A DNA stretch of 64,000 nucleotides from Acidimicrobiaceae bacterium (GTDB taxonomy: Bacteria > Actinomycetota > Acidimicrobiia > Acidimicrobiales > RAAP-2): assembly GCA_027315045.1 (NCBI GenBank), contig DAHUZS010000109.1:20215-84214 (forward strand), read 5' to 3'. Under the pieces are notes generated by a model, which saw nothing but the letters and a program-made list of their open reading frames with translations, did no database searches and was not told the DNA's origin. Shown piece by piece: positions 27,102 through 36,095 of the stretch (its first letter is position 1; every line of letters begins with the position of its first letter). The translations under genes were made by a program, and so were the position numbers.

Positions 27102-27530
27102 GTGTCGGACATCGGGGTGCAACGGATCGTCCGCGTCCTCGGTGTCCCGGCGGCCCTCGCGCTGGGGTCGCTCCTCTGCCCGCGCGTGCAGCTCGACGCC
27201 TTCACCGCGATGGCCACAGCGTGCGGGTCGACGGTCGACGTCGGGTTCCGCCTGCTCGTTTCGGGGGCCCCGGATCGCCGGGGTTACCTCGCCGACTACG
27301 AGCGGGTGGCCAAGCAGCTCCGCCGGCCCTCGTGTTCTCGATCGAGGAGAACCCGGTCTACGCCAACACCGCGCTCACCTCCTTCTCGATCAGCTACTCC
27401 GGCCCGGGCCCCGGACGCGGCCGAGGCCCGGAGCGAGGCCCGGACGATCATCGCCCGCCTGGCCCTGGCCCCCGACTACCTGGGGGACCGAGCCCGACAC
27501 CCTGGGCGTCCCCTTCGACACCCGGGGCGG
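27102..27530 (+). pseudogene. Decayed gene of unknown family, several frameshifts
   Basis: From the GTG at 27102 a normal-looking start reads GVQRIVRVLGVPAALALG and STVDVGFRLLVSGAPDRRG then YLADYERVAKQLRRP, with a hydrophobic N-terminal segment that could be a signal or membrane anchor. Near 27330 sense text moves to another frame, VFSIEENPVYANTALTSFSI. Near 27415 it moves back to DAAEARSEARTIIARLALAP, and near 27483 to TEPDTLGVPFDTRGGG. None of the single frames is coherent throughout, while the joined text is. I do not recognise the family. It overlaps the tail of the cupin remnant on the opposite strand. Confidence 0.45.
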
Positions 27531-27705
27531 CGGCGAGGGTGGTCCGAGCCGAGCTGGCCGGGCTCGGTCCAGCCGGTCGGGCTGTCCATCACCGCCACGG
27601 AAGCGCGTCGGTCCCGGTGGCGACTCGGCCCACGTGCTCGGTGATCGTCTTGGGAGGGGTCCCAGGGGAGGGGATCACCGCCGGGGACCTCAGCATTTCG
27701 GCCAT
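27530..27705 (-). pseudogene. Truncated, frameshifted cupin-domain protein remnant
   Basis: On the minus strand the ATG at 27703-27705 has AGAGGTGG seven bases upstream and starts MAEMLRSPAVIPSPGTPPK then TITEHVGRVATGTDAL. A one-base shift near 27595 is needed to continue SVAVMDSPTGWTEPGQ, the opening of a cupin barrel as seen in small actinobacterial cupin proteins. The remainder of the barrel (metal-binding histidines and the second strand set) is missing, replaced by non-cupin text. So the 5' end, including a good ribosome site, has survived but the gene is both shifted and cut short. It points away from pdxS. Confidence 0.55.
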
Positions 27706-27853
27706 GGACGTGCCACCTCTTGCTTGTCGGTCGTCCTCTTGGTCGCTCTGGAGTTGTGGTTGCTCTGTTCTTTTCGTCGTGGCGCCGGGATGCCCCGGGG
27801 CCCGTGGCCGGTCGGGAACGGAGAGCCCTGGCCAGGGCCGGACCGGCCACCGG

Positions 27854-27859
27854 TAGGAT
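27854..27859 (+). promoter_or_regulatory. Predicted -10 box of pdxS-pdxT
   Basis: TAGGAT ends six bases before the pdxS ATG with no ribosome-binding sequence between, so RNA synthesis would start on or next to the A of ATG (leaderless message). Confidence 0.5.
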
Positions 27860-27865
27860 TGCACC

Positions 27866-28765
27866 ATGAGCGAGCACGCCGAAGCGAGCGCACACACTGG
27901 GACCTTTGCGGTGAAGCGAGGCTTGGCCGACATGCTGCGAGGCGGGGTGATCATGGACGTGGTCACGGCCGAGCAGGCCAAGATCGCCGAGGACGCCGGG
28001 GCCGTCTCGGTGATGGCGCTCGAGCGAGTGCCCGCCGACATCCGACGTGACGGCGGCGTCGCCCGGATGAGCGACCCGGCGCTCATCGGCGCCATCCAGG
28101 AGGCGGTGACCATCCCGGTGATGGCCAAGGCCCGGATCGGCCACTTCGCCGAAGCCCAGGTCCTCCAGGCGCTGGCCGTCGACTACATCGACGAGAGCGA
28201 GGTGCTGACGCCGGCCGACGAGGCCCACCACATCGACAAGTGGCCCTTCACCGTGCCCTTCGTGTGCGGGGCCACCAACCTGGGTGAGGCGCTCCGGCGC
28301 ATCTCGGAGGGTGCGGCGATGATCCGTTCCAAGGGTGAGGCCGGGACCGGCAACGTGGTCGAGGCGGTCCGTCACCTTCGCTCGATCCTGGGGGACATCC
28401 GCAAGCTCACCCAGGCCGACAGCGCCGAGCGCTACGGATGGGCCAAGGACCTGGGCGCGCCGATCGGCCTGGTCCAAGAGGTCGCCGAGAACGGTCGGCT
28501 ACCCGTCCCGCTCTTCTGTGCCGGCGGCCTGGCCACCCCGGCCGACGTGTCGCTCGTGATGCAGCTGGGGGCCGAGGCCGTCTTCGTCGGCTCGGGGATC
28601 TTCAAGAGCGAGGACCCGGTTCGTCGGGCCCGCGCCATCGTCGAGGCGACCGCGCACTTCGAGGACGCGGAGCACGTGGCCAAGGTGAGCCGGGGTCTTG
28701 GCGAGGCGATGCGGGGCGAGGAGCTGAGCGCCCTCCGCGAGCGTCTCGCCGATCGCGGTTGGTGA
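27866..28765 (+). CDS. pdxS: Pyridoxal 5'-phosphate synthase, synthase subunit
   Basis: 299 residues. Highly conserved throughout: [20 protein letters not shown] contains the N-terminal catalytic region, [20 protein letters not shown] follows, then [38 protein letters not shown] (with the second catalytic lysine region) and [20 protein letters not shown] (phosphate site). It condenses ribose 5-phosphate, glyceraldehyde 3-phosphate and ammonia to PLP as a dodecamer with PdxT. pdxT starts 22 bases downstream. No vitamin B6 regulator gene is next to it. Confidence 0.97.
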   Translation: MSEHAEASAHTGTFAVKRGLADMLRGGVIMDVVTAEQAKIAEDAGAVSVMALERVPADIRRDGGVARMSDPALIGAIQEAVTIPVMAKARIGHFAEAQVLQALAVDYIDESEVLTPADEAHHIDKWPFTVPFVCGATNLGEALRRISEGAAMIRSKGEAGTGNVVEAVRHLRSILGDIRKLTQADSAERYGWAKDLGAPIGLVQEVAENGRLPVPLFCAGGLATPADVSLVMQLGAEAVFVGSGIFKSEDPVRRARAIVEATAHFEDAEHVAKVSRGLGEAMRGEELSALRERLADRGW

Positions 28766-28787
28766 CCCCGGACCAGGGGTGCCGGCC

Positions 28788-29429
28788 GTGACCATCGGGG
28801 TGCTCGCCCTGCAGGGCGACGTGCGCGAGCACCTGGCGGCGCTGGCCGAGCTCGGGGTGGGGGCGCGTCGGCTTCGCACGCCGCCCGACCTGCGCGGTGT
28901 CGAGGGGGTCATCCTCCCGGGAGGCGAGTCGACCACCCTCTCGCTCCTCTTGCAGTCCTCGGGGCTGTTCGACCCGTTGGCCGGGGCCATCGGGGCCGGT
29001 CTACCCACCTTCGGGACCTGCGCCGGGCTCGTGCTCCTCGCCCGGGAGGTCCGGGGTGGCCGTCCCGACCAGCGCGGGTTCGGCGTGCTCGACTGCTGCG
29101 TTCTGCGTAACGGGTACGGCCGCCAGAGCGAGTCCTTCGAAGCGGCCATCGAGGTCTCGGCCGCACTCGGTGCGACGGCGATGCCGGCGGTCTTCATCCG
29201 GGCACCGCTCCTCGAGTCGGTCGGGTCGGATGTGGACGTGCTCGGCTGGGCCGAGACCCCACGCGACGGAACCCGTCGTCCGGTCATCTGCCGGCAGGGC
29301 AACGTGTTGGCGTCAGCCTTCCACCCCGAGCTGACCGGGGACCGCCGCCTGCACCGGTACTTCGTGGGGCTTGTCGCGTCCACCGAGTTCGAAACCCCCG
29401 ACGACCCGGTGGCGGCCCTGGCTCGCTGA
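28788..29429 (+). CDS. pdxT: Pyridoxal 5'-phosphate synthase, glutaminase subunit
   Basis: 213 residues from the GTG at 28788, chosen over the in-frame GTG at 28779 because AGGGG lies eight bases before it and the family begins TIGVLALQGDVREHL. The class I glutaminase triad is visible: nucleophile Cys in TFGTCAGLVLLAREV, and the His/Glu pair in ASAFHPELTGDRRLH. GVILPGGESTTLSLLL is the oxyanion strand characteristic of PdxT. It supplies ammonia to PdxS through a channel. Co-transcribed with pdxS. Confidence 0.95.
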   Translation: MTIGVLALQGDVREHLAALAELGVGARRLRTPPDLRGVEGVILPGGESTTLSLLLQSSGLFDPLAGAIGAGLPTFGTCAGLVLLAREVRGGRPDQRGFGVLDCCVLRNGYGRQSESFEAAIEVSAALGATAMPAVFIRAPLLESVGSDVDVLGWAETPRDGTRRPVICRQGNVLASAFHPELTGDRRLHRYFVGLVASTEFETPDDPVAALAR

Positions 29430-29480
29430 GGCGACGCTGGGCGACAGACGCTGAGCGAAGCGACAGAGAAGGAGACGGAG

Positions 29481-30227
29481 ATGTCCGGTCACTCGAAATG
29501 GGCGACCACCAAGTACCGGAAGGGGGCCCAGGACAAAGCCCGGGCCAAGCTGTTCGCCAAGCTCATCCGCCAGGTCGAGGTGGCGGCGCGCGACGGCGGT
29601 AGCGACCTGAGCGCCAACGCCACGTTGCGCACCATGTACCAGAAGGCGCGCGACGCCTCGGTCCCTTCCGACACCATCGAACGGGCCATCAAGCGCGGCA
29701 CCGGCGAGCTCGAGGGGGTGCGCTACGAGGCGGTGGTCTACGAGGGCTACGCACCGAGCGGGGTGGCCGTCATCGTGGAGACCTTGACCGACAACCGCAA
29801 TCGGACCAGCGCTGACATTCGCAACCTGTTCACCCGCAACGGCGGGTCCCTGGCCGAGCCGGGTTCGGTCAGCTGGCAGTTCGAGCGCAAGGGGGTCGTC
29901 GTCGTGGGCGACGGCGACGAGGAAAAGGTGATGGAGGTGGCGACCGACGCCGGGGCCGAGGACATGAACGCCGACGGTGACCGCTTCGTGGTGACCTGCG
30001 CCCCCGGGGATCTACCCGGGTTGCGTGAGTCCCTGGAGGCCGCCGGGCTCGCGATCGAGTCGTCCGACCTGTCCCTCGAGCCCACCGCCACGGTGCCGGT
30101 GGCCGAGGAAGGTGACGCCAAGAAGGTTCTCCGCCTCCTCGAAGCGATCGACGAGCACGACGACGTCCAGGCGGTGCACGCCAACTACGACATCGCCGAG
30201 GAGGTCCTCGCCGCCTTCTACGGCTGA
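29481..30227 (+). CDS. yebC: YebC/PmpR-family protein
   Basis: 248 residues from an ATG with a strong GAAGGAG site six bases upstream. The opening MSGHSKWATTKYRKGAQDKA and KLFAKLIRQVEVAARDGGSD, then KARDASVPSDTIERAIKRGT, YEGYAPSGVAVIVETLTDN and the acidic C-terminal domain are all typical. The family was annotated as transcription regulators; members are also linked to ribosome stalling relief. Its position directly upstream of ruvCAB is the common bacterial order. The 50-base gap from pdxT contains an imperfect tandem repeat of GACGCTGxGCGA. Confidence 0.95.
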   Translation: MSGHSKWATTKYRKGAQDKARAKLFAKLIRQVEVAARDGGSDLSANATLRTMYQKARDASVPSDTIERAIKRGTGELEGVRYEAVVYEGYAPSGVAVIVETLTDNRNRTSADIRNLFTRNGGSLAEPGSVSWQFERKGVVVVGDGDEEKVMEVATDAGAEDMNADGDRFVVTCAPGDLPGLRESLEAAGLAIESSDLSLEPTATVPVAEEGDAKKVLRLLEAIDEHDDVQAVHANYDIAEEVLAAFYG

Positions 30228-30262
30228 GGCCGCGGATCCCACGATCCGGGGCGACCGCCGGA

Positions 30263-30268
30263 TAAGGT
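30263..30268 (+). promoter_or_regulatory. Predicted -10 box of ruvCAB
   Basis: TAAGGT ends seven bases before the ruvC GTG. This would make the ruvC message leaderless and gives the recombination operon a start separate from yebC. Confidence 0.45.
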
Positions 30269-30275
30269 CGAACGC

Positions 30276-30794
30276 GTGTTCGTCCTCGGGGTCGACCCCG
30301 GCCTGTCCCGCTGCGGCTACGGGGTCGTCACGACCTCGGGGGGACAGGGGCTGGTGGCCACCGCCGCCGGGGTGATCGAGACCGACCCCAGCGCCCCGGT
30401 GCCCGAACGACTCCTCACGCTCTATCGCGAGCTGCGGGCCCTGGTCGCCGAAGTGGCACCCAGTGTGGTCGTGGTCGAACGGGTCTTCTTCCAGGTCAAC
30501 GCGAAGACCGCGGTGCCGGTGTGCCAGGCCAGCGGGCTGGCCCTGGTCGTCGCGGCCGAGGCCGGCTGCGAGGTCGCCCAGTATTCGTCCAACGAGGTCA
30601 AGCAGGCGCTGGTCGGGTACGGGAGCGCCACCAAGCGACAGGTGCAGAAGATGGTGGCCTCGGTGCTCTCACTGCCGGTCCTGCCGAGCCCGCCGGACAC
30701 CGCCGACGCCCTTGCGCTCGCCGTCTGCCATCTGCACGGTGCCGGCCTGCGGGTCGCGATGGCCGGCGCACGGCCCCTCGGGGGTGGGGCGTGA
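30276..30794 (+). CDS. ruvC: Holliday junction resolvase RuvC
   Basis: 172 residues from a GTG. The RNase H-like active site is complete: Asp7 in [14 protein letters not shown], the glutamate in [16 protein letters not shown], and the aspartate pair in [34 protein letters not shown] is the DNA-contacting helix region. RuvC dimers nick Holliday junctions symmetrically, working with RuvAB. The stop overlaps the ruvA GTG, so the three subunits are translated together. Confidence 0.97.
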   Translation: MFVLGVDPGLSRCGYGVVTTSGGQGLVATAAGVIETDPSAPVPERLLTLYRELRALVAEVAPSVVVVERVFFQVNAKTAVPVCQASGLALVVAAEAGCEVAQYSSNEVKQALVGYGSATKRQVQKMVASVLSLPVLPSPPDTADALALAVCHLHGAGLRVAMAGARPLGGGA

Positions 30795-31398
30795 TCGGGT
30801 CGTTGCGCGGGAGGTACCTGGCACGCCCGGCCGAGTCGGAGGTGCTGGTCGAGGTGGGCGGCGTCGGCTATCGGCTGACGGTATCGACTGGGACCCTCGC
30901 CGCACTGGGCGCGCTCGACTCCGAGGTCCACCTCTTCGTCCACACCCACGTACGCGAGGACGCCATCGTGCTCTTCGGGTTCGTCCACGACGACGAACGC
31001 CGGTGCTTCGAGGTCCTGCTCGGCGCCCACGGCGTCGGCCCGGCCCTGGCGCTCGCGATCCTGTCCCAGTTCTCCCCGGCGGCGCTCACGACGGCACTGT
31101 GGGAAGAGGACCTCGACGCCCTGTGTGCCGTGCCCGGGGTGGGTCGCAAGACCGCCGCCCGGCTCATGATCGACCTGAAGAGCCGGCTCGAGTTGCCCGA
31201 CCTCTCGGCGGGCGGGGCCCCGAAGTCGGACGGCGCCTCGACGGTGGCCCGGGCCGAGGTGCGGGCCGCGCTGGCCGACCTGGGCTATGGGCCCGACGAG
31301 ATCCGCGGGGCGCTCGAGCGGCTGGGCGACGGCGACACCTCGGGCACCGACAGCGTCGAGGAGATCCTCCGGGGTGCCCTACGCGAGCTGGCGTCGCG

Positions 31399-31402
<4 letters not shown>
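30791..31402 (+). CDS. ruvA: Holliday junction DNA helicase subunit RuvA
   Basis: 203 residues from the GTG overlapping ruvC. The N-terminal OB fold starts [19 protein letters not shown]; the helix-hairpin-helix pair is seen in [15 protein letters not shown] and [20 protein letters not shown]. The flexible acidic linker and the C-terminal domain III ([20 protein letters not shown]) that contacts RuvB follow. RuvA tetramers bind the junction core. Overlaps ruvB by four bases (ATGA). Confidence 0.97.
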
Positions 31403-32451
<1,049 letters not shown>

Positions 32452-32504
32452 GGGTGCCGAGGGGTCGCTCGGCCCGCGACCGGGGGTTGATCTGGCCGGT
32501 CGGC

Positions 32505-32562
32505 TAGGGTGTCCGTTTTGCGCGGGTCCAATCCCGCCGACCGTAGTAAGGACGCGTCGAAC
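32505..32562 (+). promoter_or_regulatory. yajC-secDF promoter and short leader
   Basis: TAGGGT at 32505-32510 is a likely -10 box after the ruvB stop, giving RNA from about 32517. The leader holds a small hairpin, GCGGG/CCCGC around 32522-32537, then AAGGA at 32548-32552 ahead of the GTG at 32563. The hairpin resembles a tRNA T-arm but no tRNA surrounds it. Confidence 0.35.
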
Positions 32563-33012
32563 GTGAACCACCTCCTCGCCCTCGCCCCCGCCCTGCTCCT
32601 GGCGGCCACCAAGACCACCTCGAAGACCTCTTCGTCGAACTACACCTTCTTGATCTTCATCGTGATCATCGTGGCGGCGCTCTACTTCCTGTTCCTCCGG
32701 CCCAACCAACAGAGGGCCAAGCGCCAGCGGGAGGAGAATGCCAGCATCGCGGTTGGTGACCGGATCGTGACCATCGGCGGGATCGTCGGGACCATCGAGG
32801 AGATGCGGGGTGACCGGGTCGTGCTCTCGACCGAGCATCCGGAGCTCGACGGCGCGGGCGAGGTGGTGCGCCTCGTGCTCCTCCGCTCGGCCGTGGCCCG
32901 GAAGGTCGACGCCGGTGTGGCGCCCGAACCAGAGCACGACGACGAGGTCGGTGACGGGACCGAGGACCACGAGGCCGACGACACCGGGAGGGCGGAGGGC
33001 ACCCAGGAATGA
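32563..33012 (+). CDS. yajC: Preprotein translocase accessory subunit YajC
   Basis: 149 residues from the GTG at 32563, selected because AAGGA lies upstream and the membrane segment then falls near the N-terminus. An alanine/threonine-rich start is followed by one membrane span, NYTFLIFIVIIVAALYFLFL, and the family block RPNQQRAKRQREENASIAVG then DRIVTIGGIVGTIEEMRGDR. The tail after residue 110 is strongly acidic. YajC associates with SecDF to help SecYEG. Its stop overlaps the secD ATG. Confidence 0.92.
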   Translation: MNHLLALAPALLLAATKTTSKTSSSNYTFLIFIVIIVAALYFLFLRPNQQRAKRQREENASIAVGDRIVTIGGIVGTIEEMRGDRVVLSTEHPELDGAGEVVRLVLLRSAVARKVDAGVAPEPEHDDEVGDGTEDHEADDTGRAEGTQE

Positions 33013-34580
33013 GCCCGGCGGCCCGCCCTCCGAACCGTCGACCGCGGGCCCTGGTCGTCAGCCTGATCTTCGTGGTGGTGGTGGCGTTCGGCTCGCTGGC
33101 CGGCGTGCTGGCGTCGGGCTGGTCCCCCCGGCTCGGCCTCGACCTGGCCGGGGGTTTCTCGGTGGTCTACAAGCCGGCGCACAAGACCTCACAGGCGAAC
33201 CTGGACGAGGCGGTCAACATCCTGAACGACCGGGTCAACGCGCTCGGGGTGAGCGGGGCAACCGTGAACACCCAGGGCGACCAGATCGTGGTCGCGGTCC
33301 CCGACGTGACCGACCCCAACCAGGTCCTGAGCGCGATCGGCCAGACGGCCCAGCTGCTCTTCCGCCCGGCCCTGTGCTACGCCCCGCCCTACCAGCCGGC
33401 CACGAAGAAGGTGAGCGGCAAGAAGGTGGTGGTCAACCCGGGCCCGCTGCCCTCGAACTGTCCGGCGGCCAACCAGCTGGTGACGGCCAACCTCGCCCCC
33501 GGCGGGGCCAACTCGTCCAACCCGTACCCCAACGCGGTGGACAACGCGCTCGCCGTCTACCCGAGCACGACCCAGACCCAGGACGCGAAGGACCACCGCA
33601 AGACGGTGCTGCTCCCGTCGGCCAACGGCAGCGGCGGGCTGCGCTACCTGGCCGGACCGGCCGAGCTGACCGGGCACATCGTCCACTCGGCCCAAGCCTC
33701 CTTGACCCAGACCCAGGGGTGGGTCGTCGACATCAGCCTCACCAAGGCGGGCGCCACCGCCTGGGACAACATGGCGCGAAAGTACTTCCACGAGGTCATC
33801 GTCATCGAGCTCGACGGCAAGGTGCAGTCGGCACCGATCACCCTGCCGGCTTCGTCGACGTTCACCTCCTTCGGCGGTCAGGTCGAGATTTCTAACGGTT
33901 CGGGCGGCATCCCCGAGGCCCAAGCCAAGAACCTTGCCGTGGCCCTCAACTACGGCACCCTGCCGGTCCGGCTGATCCAGCTCACCACCCAGACGGTGTC
34001 ACCGACCCTCGGGCGTTCCTCGCTCGACGCCGGGTTCGGCGCCGGCATCGCGGGGTTGATCCTGGTGCTCTTGTACACGATCGTCTACTACCGGCTGCTC
34101 GGGATCGTGGTGGTGAGCGGGCTCGGGGTGACTGCTGCCTTGCTGTGGGCGATCATCTCGGCCCTCGGTCACACGAGCCTCGCACCGAGCTTCGACCTCG
34201 CCGGCGTGACTGGCATCATCGTGTCGATCGGGATCACCGTCGATTCCTACATCGTGTACTTCGAACGGTTGAAGGACGAGACGCGCGCCGGTCGGACCGT
34301 GCGCACCAGTGTGGACCGGGGCTTCCGGAGCGCCTTTCGCACCGTCCTGGCTGCCGACTTCGTCTCGCTGCTCGCGGCGATCCTGCTGTACTGGCTGGCC
34401 GTGGGGCAGGTGAAGGGCTTCGCGTTCTTCCTCGGCCTCTCGACGTTGCTTGACGTGTTCGCCACCTACTTCTTCACCCGGCCCCTCGTCTTCCTCCTCG
34501 GCCGCAGCGAGCGGCTCACCCGGGCTCGGCGGATCGGGATCAACCAGGGGCTGGCGGTCGGCTCGGGGGCCGAGACATGA
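33009..34580 (+). CDS. secD: Protein translocase subunit SecD
   Basis: 523 residues. One N-terminal span (ALVVSLIFVVVVAFGSLAG), the D1 opening RLGLDLAGGFSVVYKP, a large extracytoplasmic region (about 40-310) with ILNDRVNALGVSGATVNTQG, then the five C-terminal spans including AGFGAGIAGLILVLLYTIVY, the D4-D5 motif GVTGIIVSIGITVDSYIVYF and ERLKDETRAGRTVRTSVDRG. The acidic residue in ITVDSYIV belongs to the proton path. SecDF uses the proton gradient to pull exported proteins. Overlaps secF by four bases. Confidence 0.96.
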   Translation: MSPAARPPNRRPRALVVSLIFVVVVAFGSLAGVLASGWSPRLGLDLAGGFSVVYKPAHKTSQANLDEAVNILNDRVNALGVSGATVNTQGDQIVVAVPDVTDPNQVLSAIGQTAQLLFRPALCYAPPYQPATKKVSGKKVVVNPGPLPSNCPAANQLVTANLAPGGANSSNPYPNAVDNALAVYPSTTQTQDAKDHRKTVLLPSANGSGGLRYLAGPAELTGHIVHSAQASLTQTQGWVVDISLTKAGATAWDNMARKYFHEVIVIELDGKVQSAPITLPASSTFTSFGGQVEISNGSGGIPEAQAKNLAVALNYGTLPVRLIQLTTQTVSPTLGRSSLDAGFGAGIAGLILVLLYTIVYYRLLGIVVVSGLGVTAALLWAIISALGHTSLAPSFDLAGVTGIIVSIGITVDSYIVYFERLKDETRAGRTVRTSVDRGFRSAFRTVLAADFVSLLAAILLYWLAVGQVKGFAFFLGLSTLLDVFATYFFTRPLVFLLGRSERLTRARRIGINQGLAVGSGAET

Positions 34581-36025
34581 GCCCGACCCAGCGCCGCAAC
34601 GAGAGTCTGCGCAATGTGGAGATCCCCGGGCGTCTGGTCGAGACCGAGGAGGCGGACGAGGAGGAAGACGACGAGCTCGACGACGAGCTTGAGGTGCCGG
34701 AGCTCGACGAGGAGGTGGAGGGCGTAGAGTTCGGGGGCGGGGACGGGGGGTCGAGCGGACGGCGCGGTCCCGGGGCCTTCAGGCGTCTCTACCGAGGCCA
34801 GACCCGGTTCGACTTCGTCGGCCGCCGCCGGTGGTGGTTCCTCATCTCCGGGGTGATCATCGTGGCCGGCCTGGCGTCCTTCGCGGTGCGGGGCTTCAAC
34901 TTCGGCATCGACTTCCGCGGCGGGGACTCCTGGCAGATCAGCGCGCTGGGCGCCTCCCAGGCCCGGGTGACCAACGCGGTGGTGGCCGCCGGGCTGCGCC
35001 AACCGGTGGTCGAGATCCTGGGGGGCAAGACCGTCGAGGTGCAGGCGGACCTCAATGCTCTCCCGGCGGCCAAGCAGGCCCAGATCAACACGGCCGTTGT
35101 CAAGGCACTCCACAAGTTCGCGCCAAACCAGCCGGTCTCCATCTCCCATGTCGGGCCGACCTGGGGCGGGCAGGTCACCCAGCACGCGCTGATCGCCCTG
35201 ATCGCCTTCTTCGTCGCGGTCGGCGTCTACATCAGCCTGCGGTTCGAGCCGAAGATGGCGGTGGCCGCCTTCGCCGCCCTGGTGCACGACCTCCTGGTGA
35301 CCGCCGGCGTGTACTCCCTGTTCGGCTTCCAGGTGACCCCGGACACCGTCGTGGCCATCCTGACCATCCTCGGGTACTCCCTCTACGACACGGTCGTGGT
35401 GTTCGACCGGGTCCGGGACAACACCCGCGGGCTCGGCTCCTCGGGCCGGATGACCTACTCGGAGATGGTCAACCTGTCGATGAACCAGACCCTGGCCCGC
35501 TCCATCAACACCTCGCTGGTGGCCATCATGCCGGTGTTGGCGGTGCTGGTCATCGGGGCCGAGGTCCTCGGCGCCGTGACCCTGCAGAACTACGGGCTGG
35601 CCCTGTTGGTCGGCCTGCTGAGCGGTGCCTACTCGTCGATCTTCATCGCGTCGCCGATCCTCGCCATCTTGAAAGAGCGCGAGCAGCGCTACGTCGTCAT
35701 CCGCCAGCGCCTGGCGGCTCGGGCCGACCGGGTCGGACTGCTCAGCCCGGCCGCCGCCGCCGCGCTGAGCGGCCAGAGTGCCGGGGGGAGCCGGCGGGCC
35801 GCCATCACGAGGGCGGGGGGGCCGGCCCTCCTGCGCCCGGGGGTCGCCCGCCAGCGTGGGTCCTCGGGCGTCGGGCGGAGCGGAGGCGCGAAGAAGACCG
35901 CGGCCAGGACCGAGGCGCCGGCGACCTTGACACCCACAGAGAGCCGGTCGGGGTCCAGCGGGGCTCGCCGACCACCGCCCCGACCGCGCAAGGGCACCAA
36001 GCGGGGTGGACGCAAGCGTCGCTGA
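34577..36025 (+). CDS. secF: Protein translocase subunit SecF, with acidic N-terminal extension
   Basis: 482 residues, longer than the usual 300-400. The core is normal: one span before GFNFGIDFRGGDSWQISALG, an extracytoplasmic part, then five spans including VAILTILGYSLYDTVVVFDR and VRDNTRGL. Before it, residues 1-75 hold a strongly acidic segment (ETEEADEEEDDELDDELE at about 22-39 and further Glu/Asp), and after the last span there are about 110 residues of basic, proline/arginine-rich tail. Both ends are cytoplasmic. The translational overlap with secD fits a 1:1 complex. Confidence 0.95.
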   Translation: MSPTQRRNESLRNVEIPGRLVETEEADEEEDDELDDELEVPELDEEVEGVEFGGGDGGSSGRRGPGAFRRLYRGQTRFDFVGRRRWWFLISGVIIVAGLASFAVRGFNFGIDFRGGDSWQISALGASQARVTNAVVAAGLRQPVVEILGGKTVEVQADLNALPAAKQAQINTAVVKALHKFAPNQPVSISHVGPTWGGQVTQHALIALIAFFVAVGVYISLRFEPKMAVAAFAALVHDLLVTAGVYSLFGFQVTPDTVVAILTILGYSLYDTVVVFDRVRDNTRGLGSSGRMTYSEMVNLSMNQTLARSINTSLVAIMPVLAVLVIGAEVLGAVTLQNYGLALLVGLLSGAYSSIFIASPILAILKEREQRYVVIRQRLAARADRVGLLSPAAAAALSGQSAGGSRRAAITRAGGPALLRPGVARQRGSSGVGRSGGAKKTAARTEAPATLTPTESRSGSSGARRPPPRPRKGTKRGGRKRR

Positions 36026-36083
36026 GGGCGCGAACCCCCAGTTGGCGAGCGGCACCGAGCGTCGGATGTCCGCGGCCGTCAGG

Positions 36084-36089
36084 TAGCGT
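36084..36089 (+). promoter_or_regulatory. Predicted -10 box of the rel-hisS-aspS-rarA run
   Basis: TAGCGT ends six bases before the rel ATG. The intervening GGAGCG is too close to the ATG to be a normal ribosome site, so a leaderless start is favoured. Confidence 0.5.
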
Positions 36090-36095
36090 GGAGCG

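Noticed and set aside
29430..29470. Imperfect GACGCTGxGCGA tandem repeat before yebC as a regulatory array
   Set aside because: Only two copies with a mismatch, no palindromic symmetry, and common sequence composition for this genome.
32498..32542. tRNA-like T-arm and outer 8-bp inverted repeat before yajC
   Set aside because: The GCGGGTCCAATCCCGC piece looks like a T-arm, but no D-arm, anticodon arm or CCA-adjacent acceptor can be built, and the 5' half of the outer repeat lies over the likely -10 box.
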